Positions 17,268 through 27,124 of a stretch of 64,000 bases of DNA are shown here, piece by piece (position 1 is the first letter of the stretch; the number at the start of each line of letters is the position of its first letter). The position numbers were made by a program, and so were the translations under genes. The stretch is from Lignipirellula cremea. Lineage in GTDB: Bacteria > Planctomycetota > Planctomycetia > Pirellulales > Pirellulaceae. The notes under the pieces are model-generated. The model saw only the letters and a program-made list of their open reading frames with translations. It was not told the DNA's origin and made no database searches. The stretch spans positions 8,971,001 to 9,035,000 of the forward strand of contig NZ_CP036433.1 in assembly GCF_007751035.1 (NCBI RefSeq). Reading direction: 5' to 3'.

Positions 17268-20200
17268 ATGAACACCCCCCAATTTGTAACGCTGGACGGC
17301 AATGAGGCGGCAGCCTCGGTGGCGCATCGGACGAATGAGGTAATCGCCGTCTATCCCATTACGCCGGCTTCGCCCATGGGCGAAGCGTGCGACGCCTGGT
17401 CAGCGGCGGGGAGAACGAATGTTCTGGGGGCGGTTCCCGACGTGATTGAAATGCAAAGCGAAGCCGGTGCGGCCGGGGCCGTGCATGGCGCACTCCAAGC
17501 CGGCACGCTGACCACCACATTCACTGCGTCGCAAGGCCTGCTGTTGATGATCCCTAATATGTACAAGATCGCTGGGGAGCTGACGCCGACCGTGTTTCAT
17601 GTGGCCGCTCGTACGGTGGCGACACACGCCCTGTCGATCTTTGGCGACCATAGCGATGTGATGGCGGTTCGCCCTTGCGGTTGGGCCATGCTCTGTTCTG
17701 CGTCGGTCCAGGAGGCGCACGACTTTGCGCTGATCGCTCAAGCGGCGACCTTGCAATCCCGTGTCCCCTTCGTGCACTTTTTTGACGGCTTTCGCACCTC
17801 GCATGAGGTAAATAAGATCGCCATTTTGTCCGACGACGACATTCGAGCGCTGCTCGACGAACAGGCCATTGCGGACCATCGGCGGCGATCGCTGGACCCG
17901 GATCGTCCCGTGCTTCGCGGCACGGCTCAGAATCCGGATGTGTTCTTTCAGGCGCGTGAAGCCTGCAACCGCTTCTATGACGCCGCGCCAGCGATCGTCC
18001 AACAGACGATGGATCGCTTTGCCGCGCGAACCGGACGGGCCTACCATCTTTTTGAATACGTCGGCGCCCCCGACGCCGAGCGAGTGATCGTGCTGATGGG
18101 ATCAGGCGTCGGCGCGGCGGAAGAAGCAGTGCAGTCGCTATGCGACCAAGGACAGAAAGTCGGCCTGCTAAAGGTGCGGCTATTTCGCCCCTTTGCCGCC
18201 GACCAACTGCTGTCTGCTTTGCCGTCGTCCGTGCGAACCCTGGCGGTGCTGGATCGCACCAAGGAGCCGGGCGCCCTCGGCGAGCCGCTCTATCAAGACG
18301 TGACGACCGCCCTTTACGAGGCCTACTTCCAGGCGAGTGCGGAACCTCGTTCTTTGCCGCGCGTCGTCGGCGGGCGCTATGGGCTATCGTCCAAAGAGTT
18401 CACGCCGGCAATGGTCGAAGCGATCTTCCACGAGCTGGCGGCGGATCACCCCAGGCAACACTTCACCATCGGAATTAACGACGATGTGACCCATCTCAGC
18501 CTGCCTTGGGACGCCGACGCAGCGCCCGAAGAAGCAGACGTCACCCGCGCCGTCTTCTACGGCCTGGGCAGCGACGGCACGGTGGGGGCGAGCAAGAACT
18601 CGGTGAAGATTATCGGCGAGAACACGCCGTTGTTCGCACAAGGTTACTTTGTCTATGACTCCAAGAAGGCCGGTTCGGTCACCGTGTCGCATGTTCGCTT
18701 CAGTCCTCGCCCGATCCGATCGACCTATCTCATCTCGCGTGCGAATTTCGTGGCGTGTCATCAATTCCCCTTCCTGGAAAAAATCGACATGCTGCAGGTC
18801 GCCGAGCCGGGGGCGACGTTTCTCTTGAACAGTCCCTACTCCGCCGAGGAGGTCTGGGATCGACTGCCGCGCGAGGGCCAAACGACCATCATCGAGAAAA
18901 GACTGCGGTTCTACGTCGTCGATGCGTATCGTGTGGCTCTCGAAGCGGGTATGGGCGCCCGCATTAACACCGTCATGCAAACTTGCTTCTTCGCCCTGGC
19001 CCAGGTGCTGCCGCGCAACGAAGCGATCGCCAAGATTAAAGAAGCGATTCGCAAAACGTACGGCAAACGCGGCGAATCGGTGTTGCGGCAGAACAACGCC
19101 GCGGTCGACGCCGCGCTCGACGCTCTGCACGAAGTGCATGTTCCGTCAGAGCCTTCTGCGACCCACGCTATCGATCACGGCCTCACGCATACGGATAAAG
19201 ACGGCTTCCTCGAACGAGTCACCTCACTGCTGCTGGCCGGGCATGGCGAAAGATTGCCGGTCAGCGCTTTGCCCGTCGACGGCACGTTTCCGACGGGCAC
19301 GGCGAAGTTGGAACGACGTAGTATCGCCCTCGAGATTCCGATCTGGGACCCCGCGATTTGCATTCAGTGCGGCTTGTGCGCGCTGGTTTGTCCGCATGCC
19401 GCGATTCGGATGAAGCCGTTCGCCGCGGCGGCTCTGACGGGCGCTCCCGCCGCCTTCGTTTCGCACGCCTGGAAGGGGAAGGAGTACGAAGGACAGCAGA
19501 TGGCCATTCAAGTCGCCCCCGACGATTGCACCGGTTGCGGCATGTGCGTCGACGTTTGCCCTGCCAAGAGTAAAGAAGTGGTCAAGCATAAAGCGATCAA
19601 CATGGAGCCCAAGCCAGAGCACCTGGCAGCCGAACGGGCGAATTGGGACTTCTTTCTCCGCATTCCCGAAGTCGATCGGACTGTTGTGAAAGTCGACAGT
19701 GTGAAAGGCTCACAAACGTTGCTGCCGTTGTTCGAGTTCTCCGGCGCCTGTGCGGGTTGCGGCGAAACTCCCTACTTGAAGCTGATGAGTCAACTGTTCG
19801 GTGATCGAGCGGTGGTGGCGAACGCCACAGGTTGCTCCTCGATCTATGGCGGCAACTTGCCGACAACGCCATGGACAAAGAACGCCGAGGGCTGCGGCGT
19901 CGCCTGGTCCAATTCCCTGTTTGAGGACAATGGCGAGTTCGGTCTCGGTCTGCGCATCGGGATCGATTACAAGCGGGACTATGCGGAAACGCTGTTGCGA
20001 AGGTTAGCTTCCCCATTGGGAGAAGACCTCGTCGAGGCAGTCCTGAACAATCTTCAGGCCGACGAACGACAACGGAGCGAGCAACGCCGACTCCTCAGCG
20101 TCCTGGCGAACAAACTGCCCGCAATCGATCTGGACGACGCTCGAAGATTAAGCGTCGTTGTCGAGGTGCTCGCAAAACGCAGCCTGTGGATCGTAGGCGG

Positions 20201-20864
20201 CGACGGCTGGGCGTACGACATCGGCTTTGGCGGACTCGATCACGTCCTGACGACAGGCAGAAACGTCAACATCCTCGTGTTGGATACGGGCGTTTACTCC
20301 AACACTGGCGGACAAGCCTCCAAGGCCACTCCGCGCGGAGCCATCGCCAAGTTTGCAGCCGCCGGCAAGCCCGGCCGCAAAAAAGACCTGGCCATGATGG
20401 CCGTCGCCTATGGCAACGTGTACGTCGCGCAGGTAGCACTCGGCGCTAATCCGGCCCAAACGATCCGCGCGTTCACGGAGGCCGAATCGTATCCTGGTCC
20501 CTCGCTGATTCTGGCCTACAGTCATTGCATCGCCCATGGAATCAACATGGGCACAGCGATGACGCATCAAAAAGACGTCGTCGCTTCGGGATTCTGGCCC
20601 TTGTTTCGCTATGACCCCCGCCATGCCCAAGGCGGCGAGCATCCCTTTCATCTTGACAGCCGCAAACCGAAGATTCCCTTCGCGCAGTTCGCCATGCAAG
20701 AAGGGCGTTTTGCAATGCTGGCTCGGTCGCATCCGGATCGCGCCCAACGTCTGTTCGCCGCCGCCCAGGCGGACATCGACGATCAATGGCGATACTACGA
20801 ACAGATGGCGGGCGTGGAACGTGAAATCCAACAACCCGAAATCGCCACGGGAGTGACCACATGA
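17268..20864 (+). CDS. nifJ: Pyruvate:ferredoxin (flavodoxin) oxidoreductase, single-chain
   Basis: 1198 residues from the ATG at 17268 (GAGGA 8 bases upstream), the usual length. In order: POR N-domain (VYPITPASPMGE at the start; GLLLMIPNMYKIAGEL), the POR core with FDGFRTSHE, the gamma domain (GLGSDGTVGASKNSVKII), two [4Fe-4S] motifs (CIQCGLCALVCP near 698 and CTGCGMCVDVCP near 753), and the TPP domain (CAGCGETPYLKL near 826; GGDGWAYDIGFGG; LDTGVYSNTGGQ). It converts pyruvate and CoA to acetyl-CoA, CO2 and reduced ferredoxin. It follows the hydrogenase operon after 224 bases, and its stop overlaps the next start. Confidence 0.96.
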   Translation: MNTPQFVTLDGNEAAASVAHRTNEVIAVYPITPASPMGEACDAWSAAGRTNVLGAVPDVIEMQSEAGAAGAVHGALQAGTLTTTFTASQGLLLMIPNMYKIAGELTPTVFHVAARTVATHALSIFGDHSDVMAVRPCGWAMLCSASVQEAHDFALIAQAATLQSRVPFVHFFDGFRTSHEVNKIAILSDDDIRALLDEQAIADHRRRSLDPDRPVLRGTAQNPDVFFQAREACNRFYDAAPAIVQQTMDRFAARTGRAYHLFEYVGAPDAERVIVLMGSGVGAAEEAVQSLCDQGQKVGLLKVRLFRPFAADQLLSALPSSVRTLAVLDRTKEPGALGEPLYQDVTTALYEAYFQASAEPRSLPRVVGGRYGLSSKEFTPAMVEAIFHELAADHPRQHFTIGINDDVTHLSLPWDADAAPEEADVTRAVFYGLGSDGTVGASKNSVKIIGENTPLFAQGYFVYDSKKAGSVTVSHVRFSPRPIRSTYLISRANFVACHQFPFLEKIDMLQVAEPGATFLLNSPYSAEEVWDRLPREGQTTIIEKRLRFYVVDAYRVALEAGMGARINTVMQTCFFALAQVLPRNEAIAKIKEAIRKTYGKRGESVLRQNNAAVDAALDALHEVHVPSEPSATHAIDHGLTHTDKDGFLERVTSLLLAGHGERLPVSALPVDGTFPTGTAKLERRSIALEIPIWDPAICIQCGLCALVCPHAAIRMKPFAAAALTGAPAAFVSHAWKGKEYEGQQMAIQVAPDDCTGCGMCVDVCPAKSKEVVKHKAINMEPKPEHLAAERANWDFFLRIPEVDRTVVKVDSVKGSQTLLPLFEFSGACAGCGETPYLKLMSQLFGDRAVVANATGCSSIYGGNLPTTPWTKNAEGCGVAWSNSLFEDNGEFGLGLRIGIDYKRDYAETLLRRLASPLGEDLVEAVLNNLQADERQRSEQRRLLSVLANKLPAIDLDDARRLSVVVEVLAKRSLWIVGGDGWAYDIGFGGLDHVLTTGRNVNILVLDTGVYSNTGGQASKATPRGAIAKFAAAGKPGRKKDLAMMAVAYGNVYVAQVALGANPAQTIRAFTEAESYPGPSLILAYSHCIAHGINMGTAMTHQKDVVASGFWPLFRYDPRHAQGGEHPFHLDSRKPKIPFAQFAMQEGRFAMLARSHPDRAQRLFAAAQADIDDQWRYYEQMAGVEREIQQPEIATGVTT

Positions 20865-21721
20865 GCATCGACCTGACCACCAGTTATCTCGGCATCCCGT
20901 TACGCAGTCCGCTGGTGGCTTCGGCTTCGCCCCTCACGGGAAACCTCGATCATCTACGACGACTCGACGATTGCGGAGTCGGGGCGGCGGTGCTTCCCTC
21001 TCTTTTTGAAGAACAGATCACACACGACGAACAAGAACTGAACAACATCTACACCCACTATGCCGACGCATCGGCGGAGTCGATGAACTATTTCCCCGAG
21101 ATCGAAGGTTACAACACCGGGCCAGAGGACTACTTGCGACGCATTGAACAAGCGAAGAAAGCCTGCTCGATGCCGATAATCTGCAGTCTGAACGGCGCGA
21201 CGCTACGCGGCTGGATCAGATACGCCCAAAGGATGGAAGCGGCCGGCGTCGACGCGCTGGAATTGAACGTTTATTGGGTCCCGGTTTCGACCGCCATGAC
21301 CGCCGCGGAAGTTGAAGATCGCTACTGTGAACTGGTCGCCGCGGTGAAGCACCAGATCAGGATTCCGCTTTCGGTAAAGATTGGCTCCCAGTTCAGCTCG
21401 CTGCCGATCCGCTGGATCGCCATCTTGCGCGATCAGCTGGCGGTTTCGTTGGCTGCCAGTTCCGGCATTCATACCGCCGCCGAAGTCATCAAAACTCTCC
21501 TGGCCGGAGCGGATGTGGCGATGATGACCGCCGCCCTGCTCCAGCACGGTCCGCAATACGCAACCCAGGTTCTGCAGGAACTGACGAACTGGCTCCAGGA
21601 GAACGAGTACCAGTCCGTACGACAACTACAAGGCAGCATGAGCCGATCCAACTGCGCCGACCCCGGAGCCCTGGAGCGAGCCAACTATATGAAGGCCCTG
21701 ATCAACTTCTCCAATAAATAG
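20861..21721 (+). pseudogene. Dihydroorotate dehydrogenase-like FMN protein with an internal in-frame deletion
   Basis: 286 residues, overlapping the PFOR stop by 4 bases. The start (LGIPLRSPLVASASPLTGN), middle (GVDALELNVYWVP) and end (ASSGIHTAAEVIKTLLAGAD, SMSRSNCADPGALERANYMK) match the PFOR-linked DHOD-like family of about 330 residues. Near residue 175 the chain jumps from VKIGSQFSS to LPIRWIAILRD. The stretch that normally lies between, ending in a loop like ALVLFNRFYQPDID, is missing, about 45 codons, with the frame kept. That loop is part of the FMN barrel, so activity is doubtful. No full copy is nearby. It could still be translated, as there is no stop or frameshift. Confidence 0.75.
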
Positions 21722-22040
21722 CTCCCCCAGTGGTGGCCTGCTGGGAAGTCAAAACGGTTGCATCGCACGAGGCATCGCGCAATGTGCATCCTCCCTGGCA
21801 GGTGTGCGAATCCGGTAGCGGATGTGCGACTGCGTGCGCGGCGATGGCCGGCCGCTGACTTTCGACAGCGCTCGGGATAGCCAAAAACCCTGAAAAAACT
21901 GGCTCCCGGCGTTGTTTTGTGATTCCCACACGGGGAGACATCGTTTGGCGCAATGATTGCTGATATTTGCATGTGAGAATATCCGCATAGGTGTTCGATC
22001 TTGCTGATTTGAGAGTCCTTCATTCTCCAGGAGCTGTACA
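21722..22040. other. Intergenic region upstream of the ArsR gene
   Basis: 319 bases without a credible gene; minus-strand frames across it have no ribosome site or family features. It holds the inverted repeat at 21962-21983, listed separately. Confidence 0.5.
21962..21983. promoter_or_regulatory. Inverted repeat GATATT-N10-AATATC, candidate ArsR operator
   Basis: Perfect 6-base arms lie about 58 bases before the GTG of the ArsR-family gene at 22041. The size and place fit an autoregulatory ArsR/SmtB site. The arms differ from those of the operator near the second ArsR gene (43.7 kb), so the two regulators probably read different DNA. Confidence 0.4.
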
Positions 22041-22412
22041 GTGCCGCGTCGACTTCTCGCAGCAAACAAACTCGGCGAGTATCTGAGCGCGATCGCACAC
22101 CCGCGACGCATTCAGATCATCGAAGAGTTGCGTGGGGGAGAAACGGACGTGGGATCCTTGAAGAAGGCGCTGAAAATTTCGCAGTCAAATGTTTCCCAGC
22201 ATTTGGCGGTGCTGCGCGGACATCGTGTTGTCAGCGAGCGCCGCGACGGCCGGCATGTGTTCTACCGGTTGTGTTCGTTGGACCTGGCGGAATGGCTCCT
22301 CGAAGGAATGCGATTCCTGCCCGAAGCGACTCCCGCAGTTGAGGAAGTGCGAGACGCACTTCGCGACGCCAAGGCAGCCTGGACGCCATCGGAAATGGCT
22401 AAACGCCCATAA
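22041..22412 (+). CDS. ArsR-family winged-helix transcriptional regulator
   Basis: 123 residues from a GTG, with CAGGAG 9 bases upstream. The winged helix is clear: IAHPRRIQIIEELRGG, the recognition helix region LKISQSNVSQHLAVLRGHRVV, and the wing RRDGRHVFYRL. It has no metal-binding ELCVCDL motif and only one cysteine (RLCSLD), so it is probably not a classic arsenic or zinc sensor. It may be redox- or otherwise ligand-controlled. It sits at the head of the USP/P-type ATPase group and could govern it. Confidence 0.88.
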   Translation: MPRRLLAANKLGEYLSAIAHPRRIQIIEELRGGETDVGSLKKALKISQSNVSQHLAVLRGHRVVSERRDGRHVFYRLCSLDLAEWLLEGMRFLPEATPAVEEVRDALRDAKAAWTPSEMAKRP

Positions 22413-22669
22413 CACCCGCAGACAGACGCTGACAATGACAACGAGGCTGCGACATGAATCAACCAACAACCTCAACGCAGGCGCTTTCGCCTGCAGGAGA
22501 ATTTCATCAGACAAGGCAGAAGACCTTCGTTCCAGGGAAAGGGTGTTGTTCATGCCAGGCATGGCGGGCGTCATTAACAGGCAACTTCCCACCAACCAAA
22601 ACCAAATCATGCTAGTTCATAGAAACTGCAGCATCGTGCGAACCTCTTCGCCAGGGAGTTTAAGGAAAG

Positions 22670-23605
22670 ATGAAACGCTTCAAAAAAATTCTTGTCGCCA
22701 CGGATACGCGGTTTTCGGATCACCCGATCGTCCAGGAAGCAGCGGAAATCGCCCTGCGCAATAACGCTTCGCTGAAGATTGTCGATGTGGTGCCGGAATT
22801 CCCCTGGACGGTCCGACTGACGCTGGCGGATCATGAGCACATGCGGGAACTCGTCGCCCAGGAGAAAAAGGCGGCGCTCGAAGCACTCGCGGAACCGATC
22901 CGTCAGACGGGCGTCGAGGTAGAAACCCAGGCGTTGCTCGGCAAAACGTCGATCGAAATCATTCGCGAAGTGATGCGCGGCGGTTACGATCTGGTGCTGC
23001 GCGTGGCCAAGGGGCGAGAGAGCTCGCACCGCGGGTTCTTCGGCAACACCGGCAAGAGCCTGTTGCGGAAGTGTCCCTGCGCCGTATGGCTGGTCGCCGC
23101 CGACGCGCCGCTGAAGTTCCAGCACGTGCTGGGCTGCGTCGACACTTCGTCAGGCGACGATCTCGACGCGGAACTGAACGACCAGGTCTACGAGCTGGCC
23201 TCGTCGATCGGCGAGTATCATGGCGCCCGGTGCTCCCTGCTGCATGCCTGGTCGATCTGGAACGAACAGATGATCAAAACCCGGATGAAACCAGCGGAGT
23301 TTGAATTTCTGGAGAAAACAAACCACGGTCAAATCGCCGCCCTGCTGGACAAGTTCCTGGAAAAACACGGGACCAGTATCAGGGCGGAGAATATCAAGCT
23401 GGTCAAAGGCGAGCCGCCGACCGCGATTCCCCAGTTCGTCCGCGACCACAACGTCGACCTGGTCGTCATGGGCACCGTGGCTCGCTCCGGCGTGTCGGGG
23501 ATGATCATGGGCAACACGGCTGAGCAAATACTGGACAGCCTTGAATGTTCGGTGCTCGCATTAAAACCCTCGAACTTCGTTTCCTCTATCCGCCTGGAAG
23601 ATTGA
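22670..23605 (+). CDS. Tandem universal stress protein (two USP domains, UspE-like)
   Basis: 311 residues with two USP domains. The first (1-140, KKILVATDTRFSDHP) has lost the glycine-rich ATP loop (LRVAKGRESSHRGFFGNTGKSLL). The second (150-305) keeps VVMGTVARSGVSGMIMGNTAEQIL, close to the ATP-binding pattern. UspE and the mycobacterial DosR-regulated USPs share this two-domain layout. GGGAGTTTAAGGAAAG lies before the ATG. It stands just upstream of a P-type ATPase gene, as Rv1996 does beside ctpF in Mycobacterium tuberculosis. It is probably a low-energy or low-oxygen stress protein. Confidence 0.9.
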   Translation: MKRFKKILVATDTRFSDHPIVQEAAEIALRNNASLKIVDVVPEFPWTVRLTLADHEHMRELVAQEKKAALEALAEPIRQTGVEVETQALLGKTSIEIIREVMRGGYDLVLRVAKGRESSHRGFFGNTGKSLLRKCPCAVWLVAADAPLKFQHVLGCVDTSSGDDLDAELNDQVYELASSIGEYHGARCSLLHAWSIWNEQMIKTRMKPAEFEFLEKTNHGQIAALLDKFLEKHGTSIRAENIKLVKGEPPTAIPQFVRDHNVDLVVMGTVARSGVSGMIMGNTAEQILDSLECSVLALKPSNFVSSIRLED

Positions 23606-23769
23606 ACGGGGGCGTTCGCAGCAACCCATGCGTCAGGAAATGCTAACGCCCTGGCACGGTTCACGGACCATTCCCGCAGCCAGAGCCAACTTACAGCCAA
23701 CCGCTTTCTCGAAAAGCTATCGCCGCCAATCGCAGGGGCGTCAACAACTCCCGTGAATGCACCTAAGCT

Positions 23770-26478
23770 ATGAGCCAACAAAAACAACCGCTTGCGGCCT
23801 GGCACGCGATGGGCCTGGCCGATGTTCTCTCTCGGCTCAACGCCAGCGAACGCGGCCTCAGTGAGGACGAGGCCAGGTTGCGGCTGAGCAAGTACGGGCC
23901 GAACCGGCTGCCGCAGAAGCCGCCGACGGCCCTGTGGCAGATTGTGCTGCGGCAGTTCGCCAGCCCGCTGATCTATATTCTGGCGCTGGCGGCGATTGTT
24001 TCCGTCGCGATTGGCGATGTAAAGGACGCCGCTTTTATCGCCGGCGTACTGGTGTTGAACGCCGTGATCGGCGCCTGGCAGGAATGGAAAGCGGAAAAAA
24101 GCAGCCACGCGCTGCGGAAGCTACTTCAGATCCGCGCCTCGGTGCATCGAGACGAGGAAGTACGCGAGATCTGTGCGGAGGACGTTGTGCCGGGCGATGT
24201 TATCTGGCTGGAATCAGGAAACCGGGCGCCCGCCGATTTACGTCTGCTGTCGGCCCACGGGTTCGAAGCGGATGAGTCCCTGTTGACCGGGGAATCGATG
24301 CCTGTCCCCAAAGACCCGACCTGGCCGGCGACAGAAACGACGCCCGTCGCCGACAGGCAAAATATGGCTTACGCCGGGTCCATCGTTACCCGCGGTCGCG
24401 CGAAGGGGCTCGTCATCGCCACTGGCGCCGCGACCAGCGTCGGGCAGTTAGCTCTCGACGTGATGGGCGAAGGCGGCGGCAAGCCGCCGCTGCTGGTCCG
24501 TATGGAGCGGTTTACGCGTGTCATCGCCATCGCCGTGCTGGCGGCGGCGGTGACCATTGGCGTTCTCGGCGTGACCCTCGGCGGCTATTCAATCTCCGAG
24601 ATGTTCATGTTCACGATCGCCATGGCGGTCTCGGCGATCCCCGAAGGATTGCCCGTGGCAATGACCGTGGCGCTGGCGATCGCCACGAGTCGGATGGCTC
24701 GACGGGGACTGATTGTCAGGCGACTAACGGCGGTCGAAGGTCTCGGCAGCTGCACGTTGATCGCCACGGACAAGACCGGCACCCTGACGTGTAATGAACT
24801 CACCGTACGCGAAGTGCAATTACCCGACGGCGGCGTGTTCCAGGTGACGGGCGAGGGCTTCGCTCCCCTCGGCGAAGTGCTCTTCCAGGAAAAGCCGATC
24901 GAGCCGGGCAAACACGCTCCGCTGCAGTGGTTGACGCGGGCGGGCATCCTTTGCAACGAAGCTGACCTGCACCACCGCCATGAGGAATGGGTATGGCGCG
25001 GCGACGCCGTGGATGTCGCCTTCTTGTCGTTTGCCCACAAGTCGGGCTGGACACAGGAACTCGCGCTCGACCTTCACCCGCAGGTCAACCAGATCCCGTT
25101 CGAGCCCGAACATCAGTTCGCTGCCTCGTACCACACCAGCGAAGGCGGGGTATCGGTCTTCGTCAAGGGAGGCCCCGAGCGTGTGCTGGGCATGTGTACG
25201 GAATCCAGTTCGACGGATTTTGACCGGGTCGAACTGGAAGAATGTGCGACGCGAATGGCGGCGCGAGGTTATCGTGTTCTGGCTTTGGCAGACGGCGATC
25301 TCAACGAACCGATGACTCCGGAGGGCCTGCCTCCGGCTCCCGCCAACCTGCGGTTTCTGGGGTTTGTGGGAATGATCGACCCCCTGCGCACCGGTGTAAA
25401 AGACGCCGTCCGGGATTGCAACGCCGCCGGCGTTGCGGTGTCGATGATCACAGGCGATCATCAGGTCACGGCCCTGGCGATCGCTCGCAATCTGGGGCTG
25501 GCGTCCGACGAGAGCCAGGTCATGACGGGCGCCGAGTTGCAGGGAAAATCGCCGGAAGAGCTGGGCGAAATCGTCGGCCGCATTCGCGTATTTGCGCGTG
25601 TTGCGCCGCGGCAAAAGCTGCAGATCGTCGAAGCGGCTCGTCGGGCAGGCCAGTTTGTTGCGGTCACTGGCGACGGGGTAAACGATGCGCCGGCTCTGCG
25701 CGTGGCGAACATCGGCGTCGCCATGGGAAAGAGCGGCACCGATGTCGCCCGTGAAGCTGCCGAGCTTGTTATCAGCGACGACAATTTTGCCACGATTGTC
25801 GCCGGCATCGAAGAAGGACGCGTCGCTTACGACAATATCCGAAAGGTCATCTACCTCCTGATTTCGACAGGCGCCGCGGAGCTTGTGCTGATGGCGCTGG
25901 CGATCACCACTGGGATGCCCTATCTGCCGCTACTGCCGGTTCAGATCTTGTGGCTGAATCTGGTGACAAACGGCATCCAGGACGTCGCACTTGCATTCGA
26001 GCCTAACGAAGGCGGCGTTCTCAAACGCAAACCGCGTTCTCCAGGCGAACGGATCTTTGATCAACTGATGATCGAACGCACCCTCGTCGCGGCGATAGTG
26101 ATCGGGGGGATCGGTTTTCTGACGTTCCGATGGTTTCTGCCCGACGGGGCCAGCGACGCGGAAGTCGCCTCGGCTCGAAACGCACTGCTGTTGCTGATGG
26201 TCCTGTTTGAGAACATCCACATTGGTAATTGTCGCTCGGAAACAAAGTCCGCGCTGTTGTTGTCGCCGCTACGCAGCCCGATCTTGCTGGCAGGCACCAT
26301 CACGGCCTTCCTGATTCACCTGGCAGCCATGCACACGCCGCTGGGCCAGATGCTACTGGGGGCGGAGCCCATCCCGTTAAGGAACTGGGGCGTCCTCTTC
26401 CTCCTGGCGTTTACGATCTTTCCGGTGATGGAACTTCACAAGTGGAGCTGGAACATGCGGCATCGGAATCCGGCGTAA
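23770..26478 (+). CDS. P2-type cation-transporting ATPase (calcium-type / CtpF-PacL-like)
   Basis: 902 residues. Domain order: cation ATPase N-domain (ERGLSEDEARLRLSKYGPN), A-domain with LLTGESMPV, M4 with AIPEGLPVAMTVALAI, P-domain with DKTGTLT at 334-340, ATP-binding FVKGGPERV, hinge VTGDGVNDAPALRVANIGVAMG, and a six-helix C-terminal domain. PEGLP in M4 fits Ca2+/Mn2+-type or Na+/K+-type P2 pumps rather than heavy-metal P1B pumps (CPC); the ion cannot be fixed from sequence. There is no strong ribosome site before the ATG. It follows the tandem USP gene by 164 bases. Confidence 0.92.
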   Translation: MSQQKQPLAAWHAMGLADVLSRLNASERGLSEDEARLRLSKYGPNRLPQKPPTALWQIVLRQFASPLIYILALAAIVSVAIGDVKDAAFIAGVLVLNAVIGAWQEWKAEKSSHALRKLLQIRASVHRDEEVREICAEDVVPGDVIWLESGNRAPADLRLLSAHGFEADESLLTGESMPVPKDPTWPATETTPVADRQNMAYAGSIVTRGRAKGLVIATGAATSVGQLALDVMGEGGGKPPLLVRMERFTRVIAIAVLAAAVTIGVLGVTLGGYSISEMFMFTIAMAVSAIPEGLPVAMTVALAIATSRMARRGLIVRRLTAVEGLGSCTLIATDKTGTLTCNELTVREVQLPDGGVFQVTGEGFAPLGEVLFQEKPIEPGKHAPLQWLTRAGILCNEADLHHRHEEWVWRGDAVDVAFLSFAHKSGWTQELALDLHPQVNQIPFEPEHQFAASYHTSEGGVSVFVKGGPERVLGMCTESSSTDFDRVELEECATRMAARGYRVLALADGDLNEPMTPEGLPPAPANLRFLGFVGMIDPLRTGVKDAVRDCNAAGVAVSMITGDHQVTALAIARNLGLASDESQVMTGAELQGKSPEELGEIVGRIRVFARVAPRQKLQIVEAARRAGQFVAVTGDGVNDAPALRVANIGVAMGKSGTDVAREAAELVISDDNFATIVAGIEEGRVAYDNIRKVIYLLISTGAAELVLMALAITTGMPYLPLLPVQILWLNLVTNGIQDVALAFEPNEGGVLKRKPRSPGERIFDQLMIERTLVAAIVIGGIGFLTFRWFLPDGASDAEVASARNALLLLMVLFENIHIGNCRSETKSALLLSPLRSPILLAGTITAFLIHLAAMHTPLGQMLLGAEPIPLRNWGVLFLLAFTIFPVMELHKWSWNMRHRNPA

Positions 26479-26691
26479 TCCTTCTAGAGCGATTGTCGCG
26501 CAAGTGCCACGGTCGAAACGCCAAGAACAGCGGACCCTGGGGCTTTGCGAGGGCATCGGCTCCGGTTGGCGGCGCCAGATATCCGGAATAGCATGGGCGG
26601 CGTGTGCGGCTCCGCCCAGCCGCCCACCACGACCTGGGAGTTTGTTCAATTCTTATCCAGAGCCGCTGAAACGGTGATTCACCAGACTGGT

Positions 26692-26967
26692 TTAATTGGC
26701 CCCGTGTGGGTTTATCACTTCGACCCGGTTTTCCAGACGCTCCAGGCCTTCCAGTTCCAGCAGGTAAGAGTTGAGAATCTGCTTGAGATAGAACGTCGGG
26801 AGTTTGCCTTCGACCAGGAGTACGCCATCGCGGTGAGCGATTTCAAGGCTGCCGCAACGTCCACGGAAATAGGGGCTGGCTTCGAGTCTGGCAAAAGCAG
26901 CATGCACCAGCCGATCGATCGGTTGAACGGCGCAGGCGTCAGACGATTGCTGGCGATGATTGGTCAT
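26692..26967 (-). CDS. BON-domain protein, small cytoplasmic
   Basis: 91 residues, AAGGA 8 bases before the ATG. The segment YFRGRCGSLEIAHRDGVLLVEG followed by LPTFYLKQILNSYLLELEGL and LENRVEVI has the alpha-beta BON pattern, including the conserved G before the second strand. There is no signal peptide. BON domains bind phospholipid or other hydrophobic ligands and are common in stress loci with USPs. It lies convergent with the P-type ATPase gene and downstream of the kinase gene on the same strand. Confidence 0.72.
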   Translation of the reverse strand: MTNHRQQSSDACAVQPIDRLVHAAFARLEASPYFRGRCGSLEIAHRDGVLLVEGKLPTFYLKQILNSYLLELEGLERLENRVEVINPHGAN

Positions 26968-27124
26968 TGTGCGATCCTTCTTTCGAGTGAACTCAGGACA
27001 CCAGGAAGACGAGGTGCAATTTCCAGACCGTTCGTACTTGTTTCGCCTTGCATTCGTAGCAGGCGAGGAGGGACACGCCGGCGTTCGCTCCTTGGGCTGC
27101 TGCAGAACCGTCGTGCCGACCGGC

